Source: Ceratobasidium sp. AG-K (taxonomy: Eukaryota; Basidiomycota; Agaricomycetes; Cantharellales; Ceratobasidiaceae). From it: 64,000 bases of DNA. The notes beneath the pieces were generated by a model. It made no database searches. It saw nothing but the letters and a program-made list of their open reading frames with translations, and was not told where the DNA came from. The stretch's first letter is position 1. Every line of letters starts with the position of its first letter. This document shows, piece after piece, positions 23,043-34,069 of this stretch. The translations under genes and the position numbers were made by a program. The stretch spans positions 3,286,001 to 3,350,000 of the forward strand of contig JAWNGF010000005.1 in assembly GCA_037039685.1 (NCBI GenBank), read 5' to 3'.

Positions 23043-24894
23043 TCAATCCCAGCCCAGCCCTGTGCGGTGCCATCCAGATTCGCGATCATCGTGATCCCGA
23101 GCGATGCCCTTGTCCTTGAACACATGGTCCCACCTAAGCGCACCCATCAAAAGTCCACCAACTCGCACGAACAATGTTCCGTCGATGAATTCGGCACCCT
23201 TGAGCTCAGTGTGCGCAAAGGTCCCCTTGGGACGAGTTCCGTACAACGCCGCTCCGTGCGCCAACGCCCGCTCGGCCTTGACGTGGTGCTCGTCTTGATG
23301 GGGAACCGTGTGGGTGAGTACGGTGTACCATGGATTTCCGAGGGGCTCTTTGTCCGCGGAGGTGTTGGGATCTGGGTTGGGCTTGGGATCGTTGCTGACG
23401 GATTCGAAGAAGCCTTGGACGTCGAGTGCCGGCCTGCCGCGCGAGACGAAGTAGCCGAGAGCGGAGCCAAAGTAAGCCTTCAAAAGGCTTGCCTGGTGAA
23501 CTGGTTTAAGGAGAGATAAGATCGAGGGGATAAACAAGTTCGAAGTCACGAGATGAACCCTATCAAGGTATCATAGCAATTAGCGACAACCCAAGTTAAT
23601 CGAGGGTGAATGTACGCACAGGAAGAAATCGGCGCGGAAGTCGCGGTCTTTCTTCCATCCGCCCAATCCGAAAGCCACAGCTACGAACCAAGACAGCTCT
23701 TCCACCCTCTCCTGAATCTCTTTTTCGTTGGCGTTGACCACCCACAACGAGGCGTATTCCCGAATAATATCGCCTACGCTGCCCAGAGTATCGGAAAATT
23801 TGCTCGTGCTATCGTGTGAGCACGTTTTGCCAGCTTCGAGGCGCTCGTCAGCGAGAACGCGGGACAGGATAGTAAAGGCGTGCGTATGTCCCTTTGACGC
23901 TTGCGTTTCCGAGCCGCCGGTGAGACTAAGAGCTGAAGTAAGAGAGGAGAGGTAGCTGGAAGTTTTTCCTGGGCCAGCCGCGGCGAAGAAGCTAGGATCT
24001 AATAGTTTCTCGAGAGCCGCGTGATGAACTGTAGCTTGTGCCAATCCTAGAAACCACCATCTTAGATCCTATTATCCTGAGTACTGTCAAGGAACCAACC
24101 TTCGATTGCCATGCCTTCGACCCCGAACTCTGCTCCGTGACCGAAATGAATCATGGGATGAAGCAGACCAGAGAGGAAGCGGTCAAGCATTCGAGGTTCC
24201 CCGGGACCCCAGTTGGACTCGTGGCTGAAAATGAAGCGCTCAAAAGTGGTTGGAAGGCCATGTTCCTTGATTTCGCCCGCGAAAAAGTTCATGTAGGCGT
24301 TGTAAAAACTGCGAGCAGAAAAGAGAATTAATCAAGCGACAAATAGAGTTTGTGACGGGAAAGTGCCTACTCTTCCTCGCCCAAATGCTTCGTCCAATTG
24401 TCGCGGGTGATGGGTTCCGGTGACTTGTAAGCGGGCCGCTGATAGCTGGCATGATCGTCGAACGCTGCTTGCAGGACATGACCTGGAGCACCAAGTCCGT
24501 ACGCAGCAAACAGGTGATGGGACAGGTGGTTGTGGAATCCCTACCAGCGCAATAAATATTGGTGAGTTCTCCAAGATAGTAGCCAAGTTGGATGAAGTAC
24601 CTTTTCGTTGAAGAATACGTGGAAACGTTTGTGGTTCTCTTTCAGGAGTCGTACGAGTGTGGCCGTTGACTCGGGAGTAATCCCTGCGTTTGGAGTCGGT
24701 GCGGATGGGCTCGTGAACGCCGACGCGAATGATGGGGCGGGGAAAATCTTGTCGAGCAAAGCATCGTCAAAGTCTGGAGGAGACATCCTTGATTTGTTTC
24801 GTACTCTAAAGCGAGGTGTGGATGTCGCGGTAGAGGTAGCTCGGGTGAGCGAGGTGACTCGAGACGAACAAGCTGATCTGCGGAGCTGGTTCAT
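23043..24894 (-). CDS. Questin oxidase-like protein (AflY/HypX family, DUF4243)
   Basis: Starts at the ATG at 24892-24894. The N-terminal ~45 residues are Ser/Thr/Arg-rich and could be a mitochondrial targeting peptide. The family core follows: ENHKRFHVFFNEK-type segment (~24610), FHNHLSHHLFAAYGLGAP (~24480-24540), then EPITRDNWTKHLGEEE, YMNFFAGEIKEHG (~24270-24300), MIHFGHGAEFGVEGMAIEG (~24090-24150), and a C-terminal exon with HLVTSNLFIPSILSLLKPVH and a stop at 23043. The His-rich segments and gene length fit the questin oxidase-like family, which includes AflY (aflatoxin pathway) and GedK (geodin pathway), proposed Baeyer-Villiger-type ring-opening enzymes. No polyketide synthase is in the window, so a secondary-metabolite role is not supported by context. 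Introns near 23550-23600, 24045-24090, 24310-24370 and 24540-24600. Confidence 0.8.
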
Positions 24895-26224
24895 GCCGTC
24901 TGCTGCTCAGCGAGGAATGCATTTATAATGAGCTCCGGGAAGTCATGTGGACCCGTAGGCCGTAAAGGTGGTGACCAAACTGCAAAAGTGATGCTGTTTG
25001 AGTCAGCTTTCGTCATTGATTGGCACGTGTTATGGGCCAATCACCGTGGAGTAATTGTTGAAGAAGCCCGTTTGTGGGATGATGGGAGTCTAAAAGGACT
25101 TGGGTTGTGCGCAGAACAAGTTGATGCATCAATGATGCTTAGCAAAGACCGCTGCGCTGTCGGCCACGACTAATCATTCTCCTCGTTCTCCGAGGAAAGA
25201 GTGTTGTTCCCGCGGTACCCCATTCGGACAGTCAGCGCCTTGTAGGCTCGTTTCTCAAGCCGAACCGCCGAATTTCATCATGAAGAACATGCAAGCCAGG
25301 ATTCCGAGCGTGAAGTTCAATAATCAAGCGAGGTTGTGGATGTCAGAACAATCGAGTCGCGCTGAATGATGTCATCACATGGTCACGTGGTTGGCGGGGT
25401 CATTGGCTAGCACAAGAGCATTTACTCAGTACTCACTCAACCTACCGTTCCTCACGACAAAGAGCTGTTGTGGTAAGTGACACTATGTGATTAAATTCTC
25501 GAATATCCCTACTACATGGCTCTATAGTCAAGCTTAGGACGGATCTGGATGTCACGCATCTGGGATGGCGTGAACGGTGACTCATCCACAAGCTGGGACG
25601 GAACGGAAACTAGGTTTTGACCGGGTCATCCTTGCTTAAAAAACATGGAACTTTTGCGCCTCCGCTTGTCTTTCACTTTCACAAGTCCGCGGAGTTAAAT
25701 TTCAAGGTTACTAACCACCGTCGGCGCAAGGAGGGCACCCAGCACCCACCCCATAGGGGAAATGCCACATCATCTATAGAGCACAGGCAGCAGTCTTGAC
25801 ACTGACCATAATTGAGGAGTTGTCACACGCTGTAATCGACGAGCAACGATGATGGTTTTGTGCTCTCGTGTGCCTATATGCGTACAAAGAGTAGCTAATC
25901 AACTTGACACTATTTAATCCCATTTTATCTTCCTGGAAGCATACATAAATAGACTATAATGGTTTACATTCGAGTCAACCCAGTCTGATGTTCAATTAGA
26001 TGGTGGTTGTTGGTGTTTGCCACCTAGGCACTTGCGCTCAGAGCGTGAACGTAAATTCGCAATTTGTCAAACGCATCGTTGGAATTGACCACCTTGTGAC
26101 AGGAGACCATTGTATACCACAGCAGGATAGCGGAACTAAGCTCCGCAAAGGGCGTGCTTGAAGCTAAACTTGATCGCTACTCGACTATTCTCTCCACCAT
26201 CGTAACCTATACGACTCTGGCACT
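24895..26224. other. Intergenic region, no supported gene
   Basis: About 1.3 kb. Only short ORFs in mixed frames, one of them the plus-strand 24928-25173, with no domain features. It should carry the promoter of the questin-oxidase-like gene. Confidence 0.45.
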
Positions 26225-26647
26225 ATGTCCCAAGCGATCCATGTTGTGATTTCCCCCGAGCTAAAAGCAATATCTGCGGACGAAACAAAGCTCCAGCAAA
26301 CCAAAGCTATAGTATCTCGAACCCGAGACTCAGACTGTCTCTTTGCACTGATCAACGTCCTCTCATCTGATATCTTGACTCGAATCTTTGAGCTGCTCAT
26401 TGACGTGCAACCGCGTTACTGCACCATTGCGAGCAGAAATGACATGCTAGACATTGTTTTCAGGCACCCCTATGTTTCGACTCATGTATGCAATCTCCCG
26501 AATTCAGGTTTTCAGTGGCTTGCGCTCACGAGACGTTATGAGAACTCGGGGGACCAGCGAGAAAGGTCCCCGAATCCGGAAGCGTCACGAGCCCGACGAG
26601 ATTTTGGAATTTCTGTAGAAAACACACAAAGTTCAACAAAAACTTAG
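26225..26647 (+). pseudogene. F-box protein N-terminal fragment
   Basis: The ATG at 26225 opens a frame with a coiled-coil-like head, then INVLSSDILTRIFELLIDVQ, an F-box in the style of Agaricomycete F-box proteins (usually INxLPPEILxxIFxLV). It continues through about 40 residues, as does the family (YCTIASRNDMLDIV), but the expected continuation (a WRxVA.NSPTLW segment) is missing; the reading becomes low-complexity after FQWLALTRRYENS. The frame stops at 26647, about 115 bp before the 3' end of gene X on the other strand. It appears to be a gene cut off by the rearrangement that placed the X/YIF1 copies here. It is unrelated to the F-box-like trio at 11-14.7 kb apart from the domain. Confidence 0.5.
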
Positions 26648-26760
26648 ATTCACTTCGAATTGCTCTATCTGACAGGATACGGAACCGCAGGGCAAACTAA
26701 AAAGTCAGAACAAAACAAAAACAAGAAGCAAACCACGCTCCGGGTCTGTAGACCCGAAGC

Positions 26761-28322
26761 TTACTTCATTACCGCCGCCTCCCTCGCCAACCGCTCCTTC
26801 CGTGCGGCCCTGCGCGCCTGCACCTTGACCCCACCTCGGATCTTTTTCCGCCGGGGTTGGTTAGTGTTCGACTCGTCCTCGGGCACCGGCACGGGCTCTT
26901 GTGCCTCGCGCTCGGCCTGTTCGAGTACTTGGCGCCGGGCTTCAGAGCGCGCAAACCGACGCTCTTCCGTTAACCCAGTCTAGGAAGTACATGTGAGCGA
27001 TGTGGTCAACATTTAGGAATGAGCGCGAACCTGCATTGCCGGCGGCTGGTAAACCGAACGGCCGGGCCGAACGCGTGGTCGCCTCGAAGCAGTAGCCGGA
27101 GCCTACCAAATCAAATTAGTCCCTGAAGAGGAAACAAACCAATCGACTCACCGATTGACTCTGATCGGGGTACCACTCGATCGCGAGTCTTGTGCGGGGC
27201 GGAACCAAGTCCGTGGGCGAGAGGGTTCTCAACGTCATCGATGTGAGCACATCCTCCCGTGTAAGTGTACGAGGGCCTGTACCGGTGTCAACCACTGTAC
27301 TTGAGAAAAATAAAAATAAAAAGCGTACCCGAGTATAAACCGATGAACAAATAGGCACCCCGCTCGCCGGTGTGGTACCATTCGATCATAAGCGGGGCAG
27401 GTTGACCACCCATGAGAACCTCGGCGACTTCGATGACTTCGGACTTGACCTCGGATTCGGACTCCTCGAGTTGATCAGGTCGAGCGGCAACCAGCCAGCT
27501 ACCAAACCATAACAAGCCCAAGATATTTCCGTTCCGGAGGTCCTCCTCCTCGATCGAGATCCGAACAAACCATTTAAGCCGGCGGTACCACACTCGCGTC
27601 GACCTGACCAATTTCCTCCACCTTGGCTTAGCCAAGTCCAGTAGCTTATATCCCAATTTAACCGTGCTCGAGTCCACGACAGCCTGGACGAGGTCGTCGC
27701 GCAAGACCATACCCACCCCATTTCGAGGCCTGTCTGCTGGAACGGCGCCTTGACGCCAGTTCCGAGGCCGAGGCCGAGGGGTAGGTGTTGTCCTTGTTGC
27801 GGGCGTGGTGATTGGTAGAGTACGGGCTGCGGGAGGTGGGAGCAGAATGTGGGAACCGAGGACCCGTCCGCCAGTCACTGCTTGGTCCCGATGTGAGGTG
27901 CATCGGGAGACAGCGTGATCAAGGGACAGTCCATCGGCTAGGATGTAATAGGCATAGCATCGGGCGAGGGAGACCGGGTAGCGGGGACGAAGGGTAGAGC
28001 GACGGACTGAAGCCGCGTTAGCTAGGGGAGGTGAGGCGGGTGCAAGCGGGACTTACGACGGGCAAACTGTGGGGAACGGGTGACCGAATGGGGAGTATGA
28101 GCGAGGAGAGGGGGTAGGGGCCAGCCGGAGGGGACGGGGTTATGAGGGATCCTTTGGATGACACGGCTCGAAGAGCGAGCATCTGGACAAGTTCTACAAT
28201 TGAGTTAGCCAGAGTGTGCGGTGTCAGTTGAGTACTTACGAACAACTACACGAGGGTGACCTCGTGAAGAATAAGCATAAGATGGCTATCATGAGCCACC
28301 TCATGGAGGTTGGAGACGACAT
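26761..28322 (-). CDS. Hypothetical gene X, intact copy (segment copy A)
   Basis: No family recognised. Read from the ATG at 28320-28322 through five introns to a stop at 26761-26763 the frame stays open. A hydrophobic leader MRWLMIAILCLFFTRSPSC suggests a signal peptide or anchor; next a Pro/Ser-rich exon (~28070-28195); then a long exon (~27310-28015) with SLARCYAYYILADGLSLDHA, a Thr/Pro/Arg-rich linker, WYRRLKWFVRISIEEEDLRN and GNILGLLWFGSWLVAARPD; an exon with TREDVLTSMTLRTLSPTDLV; and a strongly basic C-terminus (RRKKIRGGVKVQARRAALRK). The conserved exon-intron structure in a second, broken copy (34070-35591) supports this as a real gene that was under selection. It once stood divergent from YIF1. 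A transposon-derived origin cannot be ruled out. Confidence 0.6.
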
Positions 28323-29400
28323 AGTAGCAATACTGGCAGTTGGTTTTGCAGTGAGCAGGAACGACAAAGTTTGAAGCTGAGAATGGGGTTCCGCTTCCCC
28401 CCCCAAGTTATATATCCCACATTCTCCTATTCCTGCCGACTTGCCGACCCGATGCCCTGAATGTGTGTTCAGCTCAAGACAGGAGAATGGGTACGAGAGT
28501 CCGATTCTGGCCGAGACCGCATATAGGGGTGAAAGGGTGTTTCCGTCTAACCATCCACAGTGCATTCCACGAGACAGGCGGTCCGTTGTGGGGTAATAAT
28601 GCGCCGAGCTAGATCAATGGGGGTGGAAGGTGCAGCAAAATCGACCAAATGTCCATGGAGGGACAAAGTTAGGCGGGGCGGGCTCGGGCGTTGGCCGACA
28701 GAGGCAAGGTGCGAAGCCATGTCACGTGGGGGAAGATCCTCCTATGTCCGGAACAGTATATCCCGCGCGTTTCAATGCGTTATAAGAGGTTTTGGGGTTG
28801 AGGTGTGCGCTAAATCAAGCGCAGAACGCGTCATTTTTTCATCTGCGAGTTGAATGAGATATGTACACAATGTAGCCAGCGTTGGACAAGCATAATCAAG
28901 TACGAGCTAGCTTACCTCGATGTAATCACCTTAATGATTTGTTCCACGTACTACTGGACAGATGTCAAATAAATCACCGATGCGAGGTCCATGTGGCGGC
29001 ACCGGTGCTCCAGGATGGGACGCGATCCCAAGGTGAATTTTTGTTGGCAGAGGTTATGACAACTAAGTAAATATAAAATAGCTATTCAAGTAGACCTTAA
29101 ATCGGCCTCGCCATCGAGAACCCTCGGAATCGGCAGTCCTCCGGCAGAACGCGTCTGTCTTCGAGACGGGCCGTGGTCGGGACATAGTCCATGTTCGGTG
29201 AGTGACCAATCATTCGATCACTTATTTCCAACCCACACGTGATCTCCACCAACCGCACCATGACTATTATCCACATCCTAACATGTGCTATCCTCCCCCT
29301 CTCCTCAGAACGAGCTCTCGGTCACTCTTTCACGCAGGAGGCTTCCCGGAGACCCGGATCTCCCGGCGGTTATCCACCCATATACTTGCCAAACGGTCAT
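28323..29400. repeat. Segmental duplicate copy A: intergenic part and YIF1 relic
   Basis: This region matches the upstream regions of copies B (31640-32650), C (35592-36720) and D (43970-44870). A shared landmark is the block around 'gaccgcatataggggtg' (28523-28540), found again at 31918, 35784 and 44110. At 29258-29400 it runs into a degraded YIF1 start: ACCATG followed by pyrimidine-rich sequence, and GGATCTCCCGGCGGTTAT matching GGATCACCCAGTGGTTAT of the intact gene. No YIF1 protein frame survives. Confidence 0.6.
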
Positions 29401-29965
29401 CATGTCGGCATTCAATGCAGTAATGAATTCCTCATCGCAACCATAAAATCGGATTGCGCGTCCCTTTTGATCCCTGAGACCTCGAAATGATAGCAAGCAA
29501 AGTCCCGGCGACCGTCTTGACAGAATACGACTACTTCTAGCAAATGTATATTTCCTGATATGCACCCACCAACGTTGTGTCTATCCCTCGCTTGTTGTGT
29601 ATTACTAGCGGCTCCGACTCCTTTGTACCATCGCCCCCCTCTACTCATCATGAGTCTCTTGCTTCCCTTCCCCACAGGCACACTATAAATGCTCCGTGTC
29701 GAGTTCCTTACCTGTATATATGATTATACACCAATACTGAACTAGAGCAATAGCATGCGGCTGTGCAACCATATATTGCATGGGGTGATCGGCCACCATG
29801 GTATTGTGCTAACTTGGGCCCATCAGAAACCCTCGTATGAAATGGAGCTGACTTGTTGGCCGGGTGATCAGTCTGAACGACAGTAAGCATCACTTCTGCC
29901 CGTAGCTCGTAAGGGATTGTATTCAATATACAGGCTAACTAGCGACATTGCGGGGTTGAGTACAC
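29401..29965. other. Gap, nothing recognised
   Basis: About 565 bp between the YIF1 relic and the 3' end of the GST gene. No coding or RNA feature seen. Confidence 0.4.
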
Positions 29966-30801
29966 CTAGTTCAGGGACTTCCACGATGGACGCGAGCTGA
30001 TATCCTCCCACCATTTCTTCACGTTGGGTCGGGTTTCAATGAACTTTTCATCAAACCCGTTGAGGTGTCCCCCATAAGGAAGATGGAAGAGATCTGCGAG
30101 TGTGAAGTTCTGTGATGGTATTGAGCATACGGTATTGGTGGAGCTAATCTTAACTCACGTCTCCGGCAAGGTATTTTTGCTTGGACAGGATAATCTCGTA
30201 TGCGTCGAGCTTGGCGTTCAAGAGCCCAGCAAGCCTATTGACAACGTGCTCGTTGGGTTGTCCACCCATCCTCCTTTACGGGTAGCTTAGCTATCGAATA
30301 TATCTCAAAGCGACAGACGTACGGAGTGATGACACGCTCAAACGTAAGACCGGCGGCGGGAGGGTCAAATGCAGAGTACTCGACGCTAGCCGCTTGCTCA
30401 AACAACCCATACGCCTTGAGATCAGTGGGGCTAGGAAGCAGACCCGAGTCCTTGCCATACTTGGCGGTCAGGTAGCGGCAGATGGCACGGGATTCGTATA
30501 GTTGAGTGCCGTCCTCGTCCTGGTGGTGATGAATACTGAGAAGACATCCCAGCGATAACTAGCAAACATACCACCATGACCGGAATCGCGCCGAATGGCT
30601 GCTTGGTCTTGATGTACTCGGGATCCTTGTGCTCTCGCTTGGCGAAATCAATGAAGTTGATTTTGTAGTCGACGCCAATCTCCTTGCAGGTGACCATGAC
30701 GCGCTTGGTGCATGTCGACAACGGGTTCTGAGCCATTGTAAGCTACAAATATTCCTTGCGATACACCGTAGACTCACTCCGTAGATCTGGACGGTAGGCA
30801 T
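29966..30801 (-). CDS. Glutathione S-transferase
   Basis: Transfers glutathione to electrophiles; cytosolic. From the ATG at 30799-30801: a short first exon MPTVQIYG, an intron, then the thioredoxin-fold N-terminal domain with NPLSTCTKRVMVTCKEIGVD (the Ser/Thr-Cys stretch typical of the phi-like/GTT-like active site), FGAIPVM (cis-Pro motif after strand 2) and YESRAICRYLTAKYG (the E-S glutathione-binding pair). The C-terminal helical domain has LLPSPTDLKAYGLFEQAASVEYSAFDPPA, AYEIILSKQKYLAGD and LTLADLFHLPYG (the ALADxxxxP-type motif), ending WWEDISSRPSWKSLN with a stop at 29966-29968. About 215 residues, the usual GST length, with four short introns. It is a single intact gene lying between duplicated segments A and B, not repeated in C or D. 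Confidence 0.88.
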
Positions 30802-31639
30802 GATGAGTATGAGGATTTTAGTTGAGACGAGTGACTGATCGCGGAGATGAGATGCAGTAGTAGGATGGATGTGTCTCTTTTTGTAGGCAGTAAGGGAGTT
30901 CCGGCGGTTTTGACTTCGTCATTGCACTGACGTTCCTCGAGCGACTATTACTGTGCAGCTGACTGATTAACAGTCAGCGTTTTCAGATGAACCACCGGAA
31001 ACCCGCACCATCATCGGCTTCCAGGGTTGCGACTTGCTGCAATGTGACTGGGTGGTCAGCTGGCTACGATGAATGCCAGGAATGTCCTTTCCGAGGTAGG
31101 GTTATTTGCCGCATCGGGCGTGTATGACTCAAAGACGCAGACGTACATTACGTGTGCCCCATCTATCCAGCTTGACGGAAGGTCCTCAAGTTGGGTTGCT
31201 CAGGGCCGTCTAGTACTCGTGATGCGACAAAAGGAACAGCTGCGCTTGATGAAGGCAAGTCATGCCAAGTTGATGGATGACTAATCAGGCACTTATACTA
31301 TTTTGAGCGATTTGCTAAGAGCAACTGTGGCCGAGCGCAGAACCGCAGGTATATTTAGTTCATACACAGCGCGGAGAGCATACATCGGCCGCCCAATGGG
31401 CAGACCCATGCGCTCACTAAGCTCGATTCCTGGCACAGGGGGTGCGTGTAAGCTCGGAGAGTGGTGCTGACACTTTGAGTTTTGTTAAGTTCATCGATAG
31501 TTTAACCGTGGAACTTGGTCGTGGAAATCATAACGGGATTACGCATGGAAAACACATTTCTAATACTCCAAACGTAATTGATTGTTGGTGGACACATCCT
31601 TACTAAGTACGTGTATTCACTCCCTGGAACCAATCGACT
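30802..31639. other. Upstream region of GST, no gene
   Basis: About 840 bp with the GST promoter. Only short ORFs without family features. Confidence 0.4.
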
Positions 31640-32645
31640 GACAGTACGCTTGACAGTTGCATGAAGGCGACCTAGTGAAAAACATACACAAAATGGCTAT
31701 GAAAAGCTACCTTATCTGGGTGGAAGTTGACATTGCATTAAGCTTGATAGGCGTTCCGCGGGGTGAGAGCGACAAAGTGAAAGTGGGAAGTGTCTCACCT
31801 TTCCTCAAGGTTATATATTCTAAAATCTCCTATTCTTGCTGCTTTGCCAACTCAAATTCTAGAATATCTATTCAACTCAAGACGGGAGTGGTCGGCACGA
31901 GAGGACGACGCTGGCGAGACTGCATATAGGGGCGCAAGAGTACTTCCGTTCGACTGTCCAGTGTCTATTTGACAATGCAAGTGGCTCGTCGGCGAATAGT
32001 AAAGCGCGGTGAAACAGATTAATATTGTGGAAATCTGCATCAAAATTGATGGAATGTTTGTTGAGGCGCATAGTTGCGGCCGGGGCAAAGTTGTATCACA
32101 TGTGAGCAAGATCCTCCTATGTCCAGTACGGGATATCTCGTGTGTTTCCGTGCACGGGGAGACAGTGAGGAGTAGATTTATTTTTTGAATGGGGTGGTAA
32201 ACGCGTGTATCCCACACGCTGAAAGAATGGATGAATCTGGCTCAGCCAGCACTGCCTGGGTATCACCTGAACACAAGTTAACTCACCGCTCTTTGTGAAC
32301 TCCCTTATTGATTACGTTAGGCTTGTTTGTATGGCTGTTGGGACCAGTAGCTGATGCAAGGGCTCATGCAACAGCACAGGTTGTACAGTACAGTGCAGGA
32401 CTGTGAGCACCAAGGTGGATATTTGGTGGTGCAGGTAATGAGTCAACAGAGAAGAGTTGTTCATGTAGGAATGGTTCCAACACCAAAAACTTAGAATACT
32501 CAATATGAGCGGTTCTCCGGCAAGTAATTACGCTCGTTCCTGGGGCAGTTGAGGTCAAGACAAAGTCCATGTTTGGCAAATAACAATCATGAGATAACCA
32601 TTTCCACTCTCTCACGTGACCTTGACTTCCGCGTTGCTAACCACC
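31640..32645. repeat. Segmental duplicate copy B: X exon 1 remnant and intergenic part
   Basis: Starts with a broken first exon of gene X on the minus strand (about 31655-31735: start codon present, but AGG TGG has become AGG TAG, leaving a stop); the rest of X is absent to the left. The intergenic block with 'tgcatataggggcgcaag' follows and leads to the YIF1-like pseudogene at 32646. This copy is poorer in CpG than copy D. Confidence 0.55.
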
Positions 32646-33118
32646 ATGTCCTACTACCCCCAACCCAGTAAATCTCACTCTCCTCCACCCCTGCAGCATC
32701 CAATTCCAACCCACCCTCCAATGGCACCTCCCAAGTCTCTGGTGACACCCGGGTTGCCCAGTGGTTGTATGCAATTTACGTAGAATCCTGCTTCACCAGG
32801 TCAACAATACGCACAAGCAGGTGTCCTATAGCAGGTGGAGGATGGGAGAAGGAAGAGGAGGCAGGACCCTGAGGACCACCTACTCCACCAACCAGGATAT
32901 AGTGGAGGACAGTATGCACAACCTCAGTGGCAGAGCTTTGGGGCTGTTCCAGCTGGAGTAGGCACTGTCCCAGTGCCAGGCACCAGACCTCCACCTCATC
33001 CACAGGTTGCACCAGGGTTCTTGTTTCTGGCTGTGTGGGGGGGGGGGGGGGGAGTGATGCAATGGTTTAGATGGGATGCAGCACTGTGTCTGCCATTCAG
33101 GATCACATGAGGATAAAC
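32646..33118 (+). pseudogene. YIF1-like pseudogene (copy B)
   Basis: First exon of YIF1 in broken form: MSYYPQPSKSHSPPPLQ start, then a stop at the Ser codon of FTSNP (TCG to TAG), a ~50 bp insertion near 32830-32880, a long recovered stretch GYSGGQYAQPQWQSFGAVPA, and a 16-nt G run (33037-33052) in place of the AWGVND codons. Homology ends at the 'caggatcacatg' block at about 33118. Aligned to the intact gene at 44871, most differences are CpG to TpG or CpA. The later exons were not found. Confidence 0.7.
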
Positions 33119-34069
33119 ATGAGTAATCCAGGTATCCTGGTTGACCGCGGAATCCAAGGCTAATTATACTTTCTAGAGGTTTTGTACCCACCAATAAGGT
33201 ACAACTGATCAAACCAATTGGTTTGGCTCAATCGGCACCCTCTAGCCCAGCCCAATCTTTGACCAACCATTGTCCTGATCTGGTCCCTTCCATCCATGAC
33301 CTCAATTAATGCTTTTACCTAGAATGCACGCAAGATCTAGATTAACAAACTACCGGCTTGACCTGGAGCCTACACAAGCCAACTTGTGGTTGTGGGATCC
33401 TCCCTTGCCTTGGACATGGTTGCGCAGTTCAAAGCTGCCAGTGTTGAGACGCTGTGCAACCCATGTCAACACAATGTTTGCTCATGGTACTCTTGGACAC
33501 GCCAGGGACAAGTGCAAGACTGCCTTGTACCCACTTCTCCTACATAGTAGTTATCACTCCAACTTTTCCATTTTTATGGCAAACCTCAATTGCGTGTGAC
33601 GCCCCACTGTCCAACACTCAAGGCAAATGGATTCTGCAAAAGGACTATACTGCCTTGTCAATAGTGAGAGGCTGAGCCCACGTAATCCCCCAGTCAAGTG
33701 GAAACAAGTTCTCCCCGGACCCAATCTGTCCAAAAGTTTGCAAACCGGGATTGAAACTAGGATTTGACTCCTAGTCAACACTGTGCAAAATGTAGTGCCT
33801 ACAGTAAGTTATTTCTGAATATACCAAGCTCTCAAATGATACGCCAGCAATACCAGAAACAATTTGAAACAAACAGGCATCACGTAATCGCCATTAAGAC
33901 TGAGGTGGCACTGAATCCTGGTCATAGCTTACCATACTGATCATTGATTCACAACACAAAAGTACAATTACAACTTGTTTCCACCGCCAAATCCCCTTAC
34001 ATGGTACGCAGCCACATGATAATTTAGAAAAGTCGGAACATAATGAAAACAAAAACAAACCACGCTTCG
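33119..34069. other. Gap with possible decayed transposon sequence
   Basis: About 950 bp, low in CpG, with scattered ORF fragments on both strands (for example around 33320-33780). Composition fits an old, deaminated repeat, but no transposon protein can be recognised. Confidence 0.3.

Noticed and set aside
29239..29490. Small secreted protein ORF
   Set aside because: It overlaps the degraded YIF1 start of copy A, and its similarity to the intact YIF1 DNA explains it better.
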